DNA of 64,000 bases from Myxococcales bacterium. Lineage in GTDB: Bacteria; Myxococcota_A; Polyangia; Nannocystales; Nannocystaceae. The notes below the pieces were generated by a model. That model made no database searches. It was given only the letters and a program-made list of their open reading frames with translations, and had not been told where the DNA came from. The number at the start of each line of letters is the position of its first letter. The stretch's first letter is position 1. The stretch spans positions 248,001 to 312,000 of the forward strand of contig JACKDV010000003.1 in assembly GCA_020633315.1 (NCBI GenBank). The letters run 5' to 3'. A program made the position numbers and the translations under genes. Shown here piece after piece: positions 55,566-64,000 of this stretch.

Positions 55566-55733
55566 GGGCGCCAGACCCTAGGATGGGCCCGATCGGGTGT
55601 CAACGCACCCGAGGAGGCCATGTGACCCGCCTACGAAGCCCCGGCCGCCGCGACCGACGAGCCGTCCCAGCCGCCTTGCACCCACCGGCCACGGAGGGTC
55701 CGGCGGGGCTCGGCCGTGGGGGATCGCCGGGCC

Positions 55734-57809
55734 TCAGTCGGCCTGACGCAGGCCGTCCACGGGGCGCAGACGGGAGGCCACCAGCGCGGGATAGAGGCTC
55801 GAGAAGCACACGATGACCAGGGCCGCCACGCCCACCAGGGCCACCTCGGCCGGGTTGACCACCACCGGGAGCTTCTCGATGTAGTAGACGTTCTCGTTGA
55901 GGACCTCGTAGAACGGCAGGCCGTAGCGGTCGAACATCCAGCACAGGCCCAGGCCCATGCCGATCCCGCCGAAGCTGCCCAGGATGCCCAGGCACAGGCC
56001 CTCGGCGATGAACACCCGCAGGATCCCGCCGTCGCGGGTGCCCATGGCCTTGAGGATGGCGATCTCCTTGGCCTTCTCCATCACGCTCATGAGGTTGGAG
56101 GCCAGGATGCCGAACGAGGCCACCAGCACCACGAACAGCAGCGCGATGAACATCGCCACCTTCTCGAGGAACATGGCCGAGAACAGGTTGCGGTTGAGAT
56201 CCCGCCAGTCCTCCACGATGAGCTCGTCGCTGCGGCCGGCGGCGGCGACCGCCGCCTCGACGGTGGCCTTGCCCGCGTCGACCGCATCGACGTCGAGCAG
56301 CTTCACCTCGATGCCGCTGACGCGGTCTCCCACCAGCAAGAAGCGCTGCACCGTGTCGAGCGGGGCGTAGACGTTCTTGCGGTCGTACTCGTACATCCCC
56401 GAGAAGAACACCGCGCCGACCTTGGTCCACAGCTGTCCGGGGATCCGGCCGGCGGGGGTCAGGCGGCCCACGGGGGTGATGAGCTGCACCTGCGAGCCCA
56501 CGCGCACCGACAGCTCCATGGACAGCTCGCGGCCCACCAGCACCGGGGCGAGCACCACGTCGTCGTCGTCGACGATCTGCCCGAGCGGGTCGCGCTCGTC
56601 CTCCTCGCCCTCGTCGTCGGCCTCCTCGTCGTCACCACCGTCGTCCTCGTCGGGACCGGGCTCGGCGGCCGGGGGAAGCACGCCCTCCTCCCGCAGCTTG
56701 GGGATCTCCTCGGAGGGGTCCTCCCAGCCCTCGGCGGCCCAGTCGTCCTCGCCCTCGTCGTCGCCCTCGTCCGCCGGCGCCTCGTCCTCGCTCTCGGGCC
56801 GTGGCGGCAGCGCGCCCTCCTCCCGCAGCTTGGGGATCTCCACCGCGGGGTCCTCCCAGCCATCGTCGCCGCCGTCCTCGTTGCCCAGGTCGGGCGGCGG
56901 CGGCAGCTCGGGGCGGGTGTCCTTGCGCATCTTGGGCAGCGCCGACAGGGGATCGTCGGGCGGGAGCTTGGAGGGCGCGTCCACCTCCTTGGTGGTGGTG
57001 GCGGAGCTGCCCTTCTCGTTGCCCTTGCCGCTCTTCTTCTTGGTGGTGGACTTGCCGTCGTCGAGGTGGCGGGTGCGCCAGGGCTTGCCCTCGATCACCG
57101 CCAGCGGATCGGGATCGGGGATCGCAGCCGGATCGTCGAGGTAGGCGAAGTCGCCCTCGCGGATCAGCTCGGGCAGGTTGGTCACCGAGGTGTGCCGCTC
57201 CGAGATGATGCCGGTGAGGATCGCCCCCTGCCGGTTGAGCCCGCTACGGACCATGATCTCGCCCTCGAGGTAGGGGCTGGCCCCGGCCACGCCGTCGGCG
57301 GCCGCGATCGCATCGGTGAGCCCCAGGTAGTCCTCGAACGGCCGCCCGTCGGCCCGCGAGACCCGGATGTGCGCCTTCTGGTTGAGGATCTTGTCGCGCA
57401 GGTCGCCCTCGAGCCCGCTCATGAGGCTCAGCACCACCACCAGCGCCATGCAGCCCAGCAGCACCGACATGGTGATGATCGTGGGCAGCAGGTTGAAGAA
57501 GAACGACAGCAGGCCGAACACCAGCACCATCACGCCGATGATCACGGTGAGCCGACCGAAGGCGCCGTAGTAGCGCTGCAGGGGGGTGGGCCCCATGTCG
57601 GTGCCGGGCAGCTCGTAGCCGCCGTCGGTGACCATCGGGCCCACGCCGGGGTCGAGGTTGCCCTCCATGCCCCACATGCCCGCGCCCACGATCACCAGGT
57701 AGACCGCGCCGATGATGAGCGGCCACACCCACACCGGCCGCTCGTCGCCCATTCGCAGGTGACGCCAGGCGATGATCCAGTCGAGGCGGGAGAACAGCCA
57801 GTCGGTCAT
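55734..57809 (-). CDS. LolC/LolE-type permease with large acidic insertion
   Basis: LolC/E are inner-membrane permeases with four helices and a large periplasmic domain. Standard length is about 400-415; this one has 691 residues. An amino-terminal helix (VWVWPLIIGAVYLVIVGAGMW) precedes the normal first helix (ITMSVLLGCMALVVVLSLMSG...). The C-terminal three helices (FIALLFVVLVASFGILASNL; AEGLCLGILGSFGGIGMGLGL; LVGVAALVIVCFSSLYPALVA) are normal. Inserted in the periplasmic domain (about residues 240-420) is a Lys/Ser, then Glu/Asp/Pro-rich stretch with two near-identical EIPKLREEG units. It works with LolD in lipoprotein release. Confidence 0.88.
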   Translation of the reverse strand: MTDWLFSRLDWIIAWRHLRMGDERPVWVWPLIIGAVYLVIVGAGMWGMEGNLDPGVGPMVTDGGYELPGTDMGPTPLQRYYGAFGRLTVIIGVMVLVFGLLSFFFNLLPTIITMSVLLGCMALVVVLSLMSGLEGDLRDKILNQKAHIRVSRADGRPFEDYLGLTDAIAAADGVAGASPYLEGEIMVRSGLNRQGAILTGIISERHTSVTNLPELIREGDFAYLDDPAAIPDPDPLAVIEGKPWRTRHLDDGKSTTKKKSGKGNEKGSSATTTKEVDAPSKLPPDDPLSALPKMRKDTRPELPPPPDLGNEDGGDDGWEDPAVEIPKLREEGALPPRPESEDEAPADEGDDEGEDDWAAEGWEDPSEEIPKLREEGVLPPAAEPGPDEDDGGDDEEADDEGEEDERDPLGQIVDDDDVVLAPVLVGRELSMELSVRVGSQVQLITPVGRLTPAGRIPGQLWTKVGAVFFSGMYEYDRKNVYAPLDTVQRFLLVGDRVSGIEVKLLDVDAVDAGKATVEAAVAAAGRSDELIVEDWRDLNRNLFSAMFLEKVAMFIALLFVVLVASFGILASNLMSVMEKAKEIAILKAMGTRDGGILRVFIAEGLCLGILGSFGGIGMGLGLCWMFDRYGLPFYEVLNENVYYIEKLPVVVNPAEVALVGVAALVIVCFSSLYPALVASRLRPVDGLRQAD
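56675..56870 (-). repeat. Duplicated segment in the LolC/E insertion
   Basis: Two copies of a segment encoding WEDP-x2-EIPKLREEG-x-LPP lie about 130 bp apart, with near-identical DNA (CTCCCGCAGCTTGGGGATCT in both). They flank an Asp/Glu-rich spacer. Confidence 0.75.
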
Positions 57810-57822
57810 CGGCGGGTTCCGG

Positions 57823-58990
57823 TCAGGCGTGGGCCTCGGCGCTGGCCGAGGGAGCGCCGCGCGCGAGCAAGAAGGCCTCGATGAAGGACTGCAGGTCGCC
57901 GTCGAGCACGGCGTTGATGTTGCTGACCTTGAGCGAGGTGCGGTGGTCGTTGACCTGCTGGTAGGGGTGCAGCACGTACGAGCGGATCTGCGAGCCCCAC
58001 TCGATGGCCTTCTTCTCGCCCTGCAGGGCGTCGAGCTTGGCCTGGCGCTTCTCCTCCTCGAGCGCCCACAGCCGGGCCTTGAGCATGCGCATGGCGGTGG
58101 CGCGGTTCTTGTGCTGCGAGCGCTCGGCCTGGCAGGCCACCGCGATGCCGGTGGGCAGGTGGGTGAGGCGCACGGCCGAGTCGGTCTTGTTGACGTGCTG
58201 GCCGCCCTTGCCCGAGGCGCGGTAGGTGTCCTCGCGCAGGTCGGCGTCGCGGATCTCCACCTCGACCTCGTCGTCGCCGAGGTCGGGCATCACCATCACG
58301 CTCACGAAGCTGGTCTGGCGGCGGGCCTGGGCGTCGAAGGGCGAGATGCGGACCAGGCGGTGCACCCCGATCTCGGAGCGCAGGTAGCCGTAGGCGTACT
58401 CGCCGTCGATCTCGATCTCGGCGCTGCGGATCCCGGCCTGCTCGGCCTCCTGCACGTCGAGGACCTTCACCCCGAAGCCGTTGCGCTCGCCCCAGCGGGC
58501 GTACATGCGCAGCAGCATCTCGGCCCAGTCCTGCGAGTCCACCCCGCCGGCGCCCGCGTTGATGCTGATGATCGCGCTGCTGGCGTCGTGGGGCCCCGAG
58601 AGCATGCGGCGGAACTCGAGCCGTCCCACCACCTGCTCGGCCGCGTCGAGCTGCGACCAGGCCTCGCGGATGCTGTCGTCGTCCCCCTCCTCGCGGGCGA
58701 GCTCGTACAGGTCGCGCCCGTCCTCGAAGGTCGAGGTGGCGGCGTCGATCTCCTCGATCACCTTCTTCAGCGTGGCCTGCTCGCGCGCGACGGCCTGCGC
58801 CCGCTCGGCGTCGTCCCAGAAGCCGGGCTCGACCGACTGGGCGTCGAGCTCCTCGAGGGTCTCCTTGCGTCGCTCGTAGTCAAAGATGCCTCCGCAGCTC
58901 GCCGATGCGCGCCTGGAGATCGGACACGCGGTCCATCACCTTGGCGTGCTCGGGCAGGGCCGAGGGAGCGGCAGCGGGGGTCTCGGTCAT
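57823..58990 (-). CDS. prfB: Peptide chain release factor 2, programmed +1 frameshift
   Basis: RF2 releases peptides at UGA and UAA. The gene starts at ATG 58990. After 36 codons there is an in-frame TGA (58882-58880) in the context CGGAGG-CAT-CTT-TGA-C, which is the RF2 autoregulatory frameshift site. After slipping +1, the second frame (58881-57823) encodes 352 residues with SPF (RISPFDAQ) and GGQ (SGKGGQHVNKTDSAVRL) in their normal places. Total 388 residues, slightly longer than usual. The internal Shine-Dalgarno sits three bases before CTT as in E. coli. Low RF2 lets the ribosome frameshift and make more RF2. Confidence 0.95.
58880..58894 (-). promoter_or_regulatory. RF2 programmed frameshift site
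   Basis: On the minus strand the site reads CGGAGGCATCTTTGA, with GGAGG acting as an internal Shine-Dalgarno, CTT as slippery codon, and TGA as the zero-frame stop. The following C completes the E. coli-type CTTTGAC. Confidence 0.92.
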
Positions 58991-59002
58991 GGCGTGGTCT
59001 CC

Positions 59003-60391
59003 CTAGAGCTCGATGAGCCGCAGCTGGCGGGGGGTGGGCTCGGCATCGATGGGCACCGGGTACTCCCCGGTGAAGCAGGCATCGCAGAAGGTGCGCTGGG
59101 GATCGGCCTGGACGGCCCGGAGCAGCCCGTCGGGGCTGAGGTAGCCGAGCGAGTCGGCCTCGATGGCGGCCCGGATCTGATCCACGCTCTGCGTGGAGGC
59201 CACCAGCTCGGCCCGGGTGGGGGTGTCGATGCCGTAGTAGCAGGGCCCCGACACCGGCGGCGACGAGATCCGCACGTGCACCTCGCGGGCGCCCGCCTGC
59301 CGGATGAGCCGCACGATCTTGCGCGAGGTGGTGCCGCGCACCAGCGAGTCGTCGACCACGATCACGCGCTTGTCGTGCAGCAGGTGGGGCACCGCGTTGA
59401 GCTTGAGCCGCACCCCGAAGTGGCGGATGGAGTCGGAGGGCTCGATGAAGGTGCGGCCCACGTAGTGGTTGCGGATGAGCCCCATCTCGAAGGGGATGCC
59501 GCTGCGGCGGGCGTAGCCCATGGCCGCCACCACCCCCGAGTCGGGCACGGGGATCACCGCGTCGGCGTCCACCGGGTGCTCCACCGCGAGCTGCTCGCCC
59601 ATGGCGATGCGGGCCTCGTAGACCGACTGGCCGTCGAGCAGCGAGTCGGGACGGGCGAAGTAGACGTGCTCGAACACGCACAGCCGCCGCGGCGCCGGGG
59701 CCATGCGCCGCGAGGTGAGCCCCTGGCCGTCGATGACGAGGATCTCGCCGGGCTCCAGGTCGCGCACGCGGGTGGCCTCGAGCAGGTCGAAGGCCGAGGT
59801 CTCCGAGGCCACGATCCAGGTGCCGGGGTAGCTGGGCAGGCGCCCCAGCACCAGCGGGCGGAAGCCGTGCGGGTCGCGGACCGCGATGAGCTTGTCCTCG
59901 GTGGTGAGCACCAGGCTGTAGGCGCCGCGGATCTGGCCCAGCGCCTCCATGAGCTGGCTGACGAAGTCGGGGGCCCGGCTGCGGGCCATGAGCTGCAGGA
60001 TGACCTCGGTGTCGCTCTGCGAGGAGAAGATGGCGCCGTCCGCCTCGAGTCGGGCCCGCAGCGCTTCCTCGTTCACCAGGTTGCCGTTGTGGGCGACGGC
60101 GATGGTGCCGAGCTGGGTCTGGGCCCACAGCGGCTGGATGTTCTTGGCGATGGAGGCCCCGGCCGTGGTGTAGCGGACGTGGCCGATCGCGATGTCACCG
60201 GGCAGGTGCCCGAGCGCCTCGCGGGTGAAGATCTTGCGGACGTGCCCCATCGAGCGCATCGCGTGGAGGATGCCGCCGTCGTTGGACACGACCCCGGCCG
60301 ACTCCTGACCGCGGTGCTGCAGGGCGTGCAGCCCGAGGTAGCTGAGGTTGGCCGCTTCGGGGTGCCGCCAGATGCCGAAGACGCCGCACAT
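59003..60391 (-). CDS. purF: Amidophosphoribosyltransferase
   Basis: PurF makes phosphoribosylamine, the first step of purine synthesis. The 462-residue protein starts MCGVFGI, exposing Cys2 as nucleophile after Met removal. Landmarks are HRGQESAG, AHNGNL, SDTEVILQL, the PRPP loop VIVVDDSLVRGTT and CDACFTGEYP near the end. Length is as usual. It lies just upstream of prfB on the same strand (12-base gap), so they may be cotranscribed. Confidence 0.97.
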   Translation of the reverse strand: MCGVFGIWRHPEAANLSYLGLHALQHRGQESAGVVSNDGGILHAMRSMGHVRKIFTREALGHLPGDIAIGHVRYTTAGASIAKNIQPLWAQTQLGTIAVAHNGNLVNEEALRARLEADGAIFSSQSDTEVILQLMARSRAPDFVSQLMEALGQIRGAYSLVLTTEDKLIAVRDPHGFRPLVLGRLPSYPGTWIVASETSAFDLLEATRVRDLEPGEILVIDGQGLTSRRMAPAPRRLCVFEHVYFARPDSLLDGQSVYEARIAMGEQLAVEHPVDADAVIPVPDSGVVAAMGYARRSGIPFEMGLIRNHYVGRTFIEPSDSIRHFGVRLKLNAVPHLLHDKRVIVVDDSLVRGTTSRKIVRLIRQAGAREVHVRISSPPVSGPCYYGIDTPTRAELVASTQSVDQIRAAIEADSLGYLSPDGLLRAVQADPQRTFCDACFTGEYPVPIDAEPTPRQLRLIEL

Positions 60392-60487
60392 GGTCTTGCC
60401 GAGACGGATCGAGTTGCTAGCACGATTGTCCCGGGCGCGGGGAGCCCCGCCTGCTCGGGTCGCCCCGCCCGCGAGCCCCGTGGGCGG

Positions 60488-60847
60488 CTAGACCAGCAGC
60501 TTGGCCGCGGTCTGGAGCAGCGTGAGCGCAAAGGCCGCCCAGACCACCGTGCGCGTGCGCTCGAACTCGATGCCGTCGACCAGGCGGGCCGTGATGCCCA
60601 GCAGGACCGCGTTGACCAGGCCCTGGACCACGAACACGCCGATGGGGCCGGTCAGCACGATCGGCAGCAGGAACACCAGGGTGAGCAGGGCCACGAGGAT
60701 CTTGCCCAGCAACGCCGACAAGATCCCCACGACGAGACCGGCCCGCAGGGCGGCCCCCATGCCCTTGACCCGCACGCCGCGGATCATGGCGGGGAGCAGC
60801 AGCAGGCCGAGCGCGAAGCCGAGGACGGAGGCGATGAACGAACCCAT
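60488..60847 (-). CDS. Small multi-pass membrane protein (holin-4-like)
   Basis: The 119-residue protein has GAAGG six bases before the ATG at 60847. It is almost all hydrophobic, with four helices (FIASVLGFALGLLLLPAMI; AGLVVGILSALLGKILVALL; VFLLPIVLTGPIGVFVVQGLV; VVWAAFALTLLQTAAKLLV). It resembles the phage-holin-4-superfamily membrane proteins common on bacterial chromosomes, none of which implies a prophage. Its function is unknown. Confidence 0.75.
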   Translation of the reverse strand: MGSFIASVLGFALGLLLLPAMIRGVRVKGMGAALRAGLVVGILSALLGKILVALLTLVFLLPIVLTGPIGVFVVQGLVNAVLLGITARLVDGIEFERTRTVVWAAFALTLLQTAAKLLV

Positions 60848-60937
60848 GGTGAGCCTTCGGAGCGGAGGTGGTAGGGAGGAGGCGAGACTCGCGCCTTGCG
60901 CGGCACGAGCGCTTCGGACTATCAACTCTAGCGCATC

Positions 60938-61414
60938 ATGAGCTCGCGTCCTTCGCTGCGCTGGGGAATCGTGTTGGGCCTGCTTTGCGGGTGCCACTCC
61001 ATCAAGCCCGAGGCCTCCATCGAGGGAGCCCCCCAGGCGTGCTGCACGATCGCGGATCCGCAGCTCAAGAGCTTCAAGGGCTGCCGGATCCCGCACCGCA
61101 ACTGCAAGTCCCGCCAGGGCGAGAAGTGGTGGATGCGGGGCTCGGTGTCGTGCGGGCCGGTGGACGAGGCCAACTGCGACGGCGGGCGCTGCTGCACCTA
61201 CCAGCAGCAGTACGACCCGAGCATCGGCGCGCCGATCGAGAACTGGGCCCCGCCCGGCTTCGAGGAGCCGACCAACAACGTGACCGATCCGAGCGCCGAG
61301 CCGCAGCACGACGTGCCGCAGCCCGGGGCCGCGAAGGAAGCGGAGCCACAGGCACCGGCCGAGGCCGACGAGGCCCCGCCCGCCGACGAGGCCGACCCCG
61401 AGGCGAGCGAGTAG
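60938..61414 (+). CDS. Small cysteine-rich lipoprotein
   Basis: The 158-residue protein has a signal ending in LGLLCGC (lipobox). The first half is Cys-rich (APQACCTIADPQ, FKGCRIPHRNC, SVSCGPVDEANC, GGRCCTYQQQ), suggesting a small disulfide-knit domain. The second half is acidic, Pro/Glu/Ala-rich and disordered. It is convergent with purC. No family recognised. Confidence 0.72.
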   Translation: MSSRPSLRWGIVLGLLCGCHSIKPEASIEGAPQACCTIADPQLKSFKGCRIPHRNCKSRQGEKWWMRGSVSCGPVDEANCDGGRCCTYQQQYDPSIGAPIENWAPPGFEEPTNNVTDPSAEPQHDVPQPGAAKEAEPQAPAEADEAPPADEADPEASE

Positions 61415-61429
61415 CCTCGATCGCCTCGC

Positions 61430-62404
61430 TCAGACGCCGAGGTTCATGCGCAGGCGCTCCACGGGCGGCTGCGTGTCGGGCACGAAGGCCTCGCCGGTGA
61501 GCTGCTCGTAGGCCTCCACGTAGCGCCGCGCCGCCTCGATGCGGACCTCGTCGGGCAGCGTGGGCACGGGGCCGTCGCCCGTGAAGCCCTGTGCCACCAG
61601 CCAGCGCCGCACGTACTCCTTGTCGATCGAGCGAGGATCGGTGCCGTCGCGCATCGCCTCGACGTAGCTGTCGGCGTACCAGTAGCGCGAGCTGTCGGGG
61701 GTGTGGATCTCGTCGATGAGCACGATCTCGCCGCTGGGGGCGCGGCCCAGCTCGTACTTGGTGTCGACCAGGATCATCCCACGCTCCGCCGCGAGCTTCT
61801 GCCCGAAGGCGAACAGCTCGAGGGCCTGGGCCTCGAGGCGATCGAAGAGCTCGGGCTCGATGAGGCCGCGGCGGAACAGCTCGTCCTTGCTGACGCTCTC
61901 GTCGTGCTCGCCCTTGGGCGCCTTGGTGGAGGGCGTCACGATGTTCTCGGGCAGGCGCTCGTGCTTGCGCAGCCCGTCGGGCAGCGCGTGCCCGCAGAAC
62001 GACCGATCGCCGCGCTCGTAGGCCCGCCAGACGCTGGTGGAGGACACCCCGGTGAGGTAGCCGCGGACCACCACCTCCAAGGGGATGGGGCGGCACTCGG
62101 TCACCAGCATGGCCTGCGGATCGGGGACCGCCCGCATGTGGTTGGGGAACAGCTGCTCGGTGACGCGGAACCAGTGCTCGGCGAGGCGGTTGAGCACCTG
62201 GCCCTTGAAGGGGATCGTGCCCAGCACACGATCGAAGGCGGAGACCCGATCGGTCACCACGATCGTGCGCTGGCCGTCGTGGCTGAAGTTCTCGCGGACC
62301 TTGCCGCTGTAGCGAGTCCCCAGGACCTCGAAGTCCGAGGGCAGCTCGTCGAGGGTCTGGCCCGGGGCCGCTGCAGAACGCAAGAGCTCGTCGTCGACCG
62401 GCAT
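61430..62404 (-). CDS. purC: SAICAR synthetase
   Basis: PurC catalyses the ATP-dependent step from CAIR plus aspartate to SAICAR. From ATG 62404 it has 324 residues, the longer PurC type. Landmarks are YSGKVRENFSHDGQRTIVVTDRVSAFD, EVVVRGYLTGVSSTS, LVDTKYELGRAPSGEIVLIDEIHTPDSSRYW and the C-terminal helix. The longer upstream in-frame stretch (to 63055) overlaps the FGE-like gene and is not coding. Two purine genes lie within 3 kb but are not adjacent. Confidence 0.96.
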   Translation of the reverse strand: MPVDDELLRSAAAPGQTLDELPSDFEVLGTRYSGKVRENFSHDGQRTIVVTDRVSAFDRVLGTIPFKGQVLNRLAEHWFRVTEQLFPNHMRAVPDPQAMLVTECRPIPLEVVVRGYLTGVSSTSVWRAYERGDRSFCGHALPDGLRKHERLPENIVTPSTKAPKGEHDESVSKDELFRRGLIEPELFDRLEAQALELFAFGQKLAAERGMILVDTKYELGRAPSGEIVLIDEIHTPDSSRYWYADSYVEAMRDGTDPRSIDKEYVRRWLVAQGFTGDGPVPTLPDEVRIEAARRYVEAYEQLTGEAFVPDTQPPVERLRMNLGV

Positions 62405-62444
62405 CGCGGCGGAGGGTAACACCGGAGCGACCGCGCGCCGGGGG

Positions 62445-64000
62445 TCACGGCGGCGCGCCGGGAGCCTCCGCGGGCCCGGCCGCGGCCGGATCGAAGCAGC
62501 AGCGGAAGCCCAGCACTGGCCGCGTGGTGCCGGGCTTGAGGCGCTGGCGACCGGTGCAGCCGGTGGTCTTCTTGGAGCGCACGCTGCCCCCCATCGCGAC
62601 GCCCTCCTGCGTCCACTCCGCGACGTTGCCCACCAGGTCGAGCACGCCCTCGGGCGTGACGCACTGGGGATCGCCACCCGAGGGGCTCGGCTCGGCCGCC
62701 TCGTCGCCCAGGCGACAGCGTTCCGGATCGCGATCGGGGCCGTAGGGATAGCGCCAGCCCGCCGGACCCCGGCAGGCCCGCGTCCACTCGGCCTCGGTGC
62801 ACAGGCGGTGGCCACGGGCCGCGCAGGCCTGCTCGGCATGCGAGAGATCCACGTCGACGGCCGGCGGCTGATCGATCCCGGGGTACTCCCCACGATCGAT
62901 GCAGAAGGGCGTGGGATCGCCGATCTCCGCCATGCCCTCGGGACAGCCCCCGGGGACCCCGCTGGCGCTCGGCTCGGGGGCGCTGCCCTCGACGGGCTCG
63001 CTCTCCTCCTCGGCCTCGACCGGCCCCCGCCCCGAGAGCAGGCTGGAGAAGCCACCGCGTGCCTTGGCGGCGCTCATGGTGGCACCCACGGCCAGGGCCA
63101 CGCCGATCAAGGCCAGCACCACGGTCATGAGCATCGCGGGCGGGCCGTGGGGACCGGGCAGGCGCGGGGCCCGGAACGGCTCCTGCACCCGGCTGCGCGA
63201 GGGCGAGGGATCGGGCGGCGGCAGGTCGTCGGGGAGCTCGCGCTCGGGCAGCGGCGGCAGCTCGTCCTCCACCACCTCGCGCGCGCGCTCGGGCATGGGG
63301 ACCCCCTCGGGATCGGGCGGGGTCTCGCGCTCCGATCGATCGATGGTCGCGGGCGCATCGAGGACATCGAGCGGCATGCCCTCGGTCGGCGTGACGTCGT
63401 CGTCCACGCTGCCCTGAGGAGCGCCGGCCAGCCGGGGCACGCTCATGCCCGGCGGGATGTCGTCGGGGGCCGGCCGCGGCGAGGCGCCCTCGGGCAGCGC
63501 CCAGCGCTTGCGCAGCCCGTGGGGGAGCTCGCGGACCCAGCGGTTGGGATCGAACAGCCCCCCCACCCCGCGACCAGGGGCTCGGCGCGAGGCCGGACGC
63601 AGCCACGCCGAGGCGCTCACCTCGGGCGCCTTGGAGGCCCAGTGGACGCCGGCGGCCGTGTCGATGCGCAGCACGCCACCGTCGGCGCCCGAGATCCCCG
63701 GCTCCGGGCCGCGCACCGAGAGCTCGCCCGAGGGCACGCCCGTGCCCCACCCCGCCGCGAGCTCCATCGAGGGAGCGCCCGGCTCGGACGACGGCGGCAG
63801 CGGACCGAGATCGGTGGACTCGCCCCGGCGCAGCGGCGACGCGGCATCGGGAGGCCCCGTGCGCTCCCGGGGCGCGCGGCCCTTGCTCGGCGGCGATGCG
63901 CCCATCCACGGCTGCGACGTGGCCGGGGAGCCGCCGGGAGCCGGGCTCGCATGCGAGGCCTCGGCCAGGTAGCGGCGGGCCAGATCACCCAGGGCATCCG
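62445..64000 (-). CDS. SUMF1/FGE-like membrane protein, 5' end outside the window
   Basis: The reading frame is open from the right edge (codon 63998) to 62445, so the start is not in the window; an ATG at 63905 is internal. Visible are about 517 residues. The N-terminal half is Pro/Glu-rich and disordered. A transmembrane helix lies around LMTVVLALIGVALAVGATMS. The last about 180 residues form a formylglycine-generating-enzyme-like domain: CIDRGEYPG, HAEQACAARGHRLCTEAEWTRACRG, DLVGNVAEWT, and LGFRCC. Most such domains are not sulfatase activators, and the FGE active-site Cys pair is not evident, so a binding or structural role is likelier. Confidence 0.8.
   Translation of the reverse strand, partial: DALGDLARRYLAEASHASPAPGGSPATSQPWMGASPPSKGRAPRERTGPPDAASPLRRGESTDLGPLPPSSEPGAPSMELAAGWGTGVPSGELSVRGPEPGISGADGGVLRIDTAAGVHWASKAPEVSASAWLRPASRRAPGRGVGGLFDPNRWVRELPHGLRKRWALPEGASPRPAPDDIPPGMSVPRLAGAPQGSVDDDVTPTEGMPLDVLDAPATIDRSERETPPDPEGVPMPERAREVVEDELPPLPERELPDDLPPPDPSPSRSRVQEPFRAPRLPGPHGPPAMLMTVVLALIGVALAVGATMSAAKARGGFSSLLSGRGPVEAEEESEPVEGSAPEPSASGVPGGCPEGMAEIGDPTPFCIDRGEYPGIDQPPAVDVDLSHAEQACAARGHRLCTEAEWTRACRGPAGWRYPYGPDRDPERCRLGDEAAEPSPSGGDPQCVTPEGVLDLVGNVAEWTQEGVAMGGSVRSKKTTGCTGRQRLKPGTTRPVLGFRCCFDPAAAGPAEAPGAPP

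Noticed and set aside
58880..58885. Stop codon in prfB as a sequencing error or pseudogene
   Set aside because: The context is the known RF2 programmed frameshift site with correctly spaced internal Shine-Dalgarno.
60488..60847. Holin-like protein as sign of a prophage
   Set aside because: Chromosomal holin-4-superfamily proteins are common and no phage genes are nearby.

Overview
The window reads as chromosomal DNA of a very GC-rich Gram-negative bacterium, most likely a myxobacterium and plausibly of the Nannocystineae type. The reasons are about a dozen predicted lipoproteins, a Hanks-type Ser/Thr kinase and a pseudokinase, FHA, PilZ and formylglycine-generating-enzyme-like domains, outer-membrane biogenesis genes, and long low-complexity Ala/Pro/Lys/Glu linkers. 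This placement is inference from gene content; no rRNA or tRNA gene is present. I see no insertion sequence, prophage, CRISPR array or integration site. Coding density is high, and many adjacent genes overlap by four bases (ATGA, GTGA or TTGA).

Layout. 0.3-2.5 kb: a PrxQ/Bcp peroxiredoxin carrying a histone H1-like Lys/Ala tail, then a lipoprotein. 2.5-12.4 kb, minus strand: era, der, two paralogous von Willebrand A lipoproteins, then a YfgM-like TPR protein and a BamB-like propeller. A plus-strand surface protein whose frame breaks at a 12-C tract interrupts this group. 12.4-18 kb: small membrane, PilZ and lipoprotein genes, tmk, a PDZ lipoprotein and a Tyr/Gln repeat protein. 18-24.7 kb, minus strand: a pseudokinase with eight GWTxF repeats, a small basic protein, a Rel/SpoT homologue, gmk and yicC. 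24.9-35.4 kb: a possible barrel protein, a solute-binding lipoprotein, and a GldA/GldFG/DUF4340-like ABC export module. 35.5-41.3 kb: a propeller lipoprotein, a Ser/Thr kinase and a pentaheme cytochrome.

41.5-49.3 kb, minus strand: an FHA response regulator lacking the sigma-54 contact loop, then folP, cdaA, cdaR, glmM, acpS and nnrD. This is the classical c-di-AMP/cell-wall precursor cluster. 50-58 kb: an envelope-assembly block (two Skp/OmpH paralogues, bamA, lolD, a LolC/E permease with a large acidic insertion). 58-62.4 kb: prfB with a programmed +1 frameshift, purF and purC. 62.4-64 kb: a sulfatase-modifying-factor-like membrane protein that runs off the right edge.

Most of the window is housekeeping and envelope biology. 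The most unusual items are the histone-tail peroxiredoxin, the repeat-bearing pseudokinase, the poly-C frameshift, the LolC/E insertion, the GAFTGA-less regulator, and two sets of operator-like palindromes.
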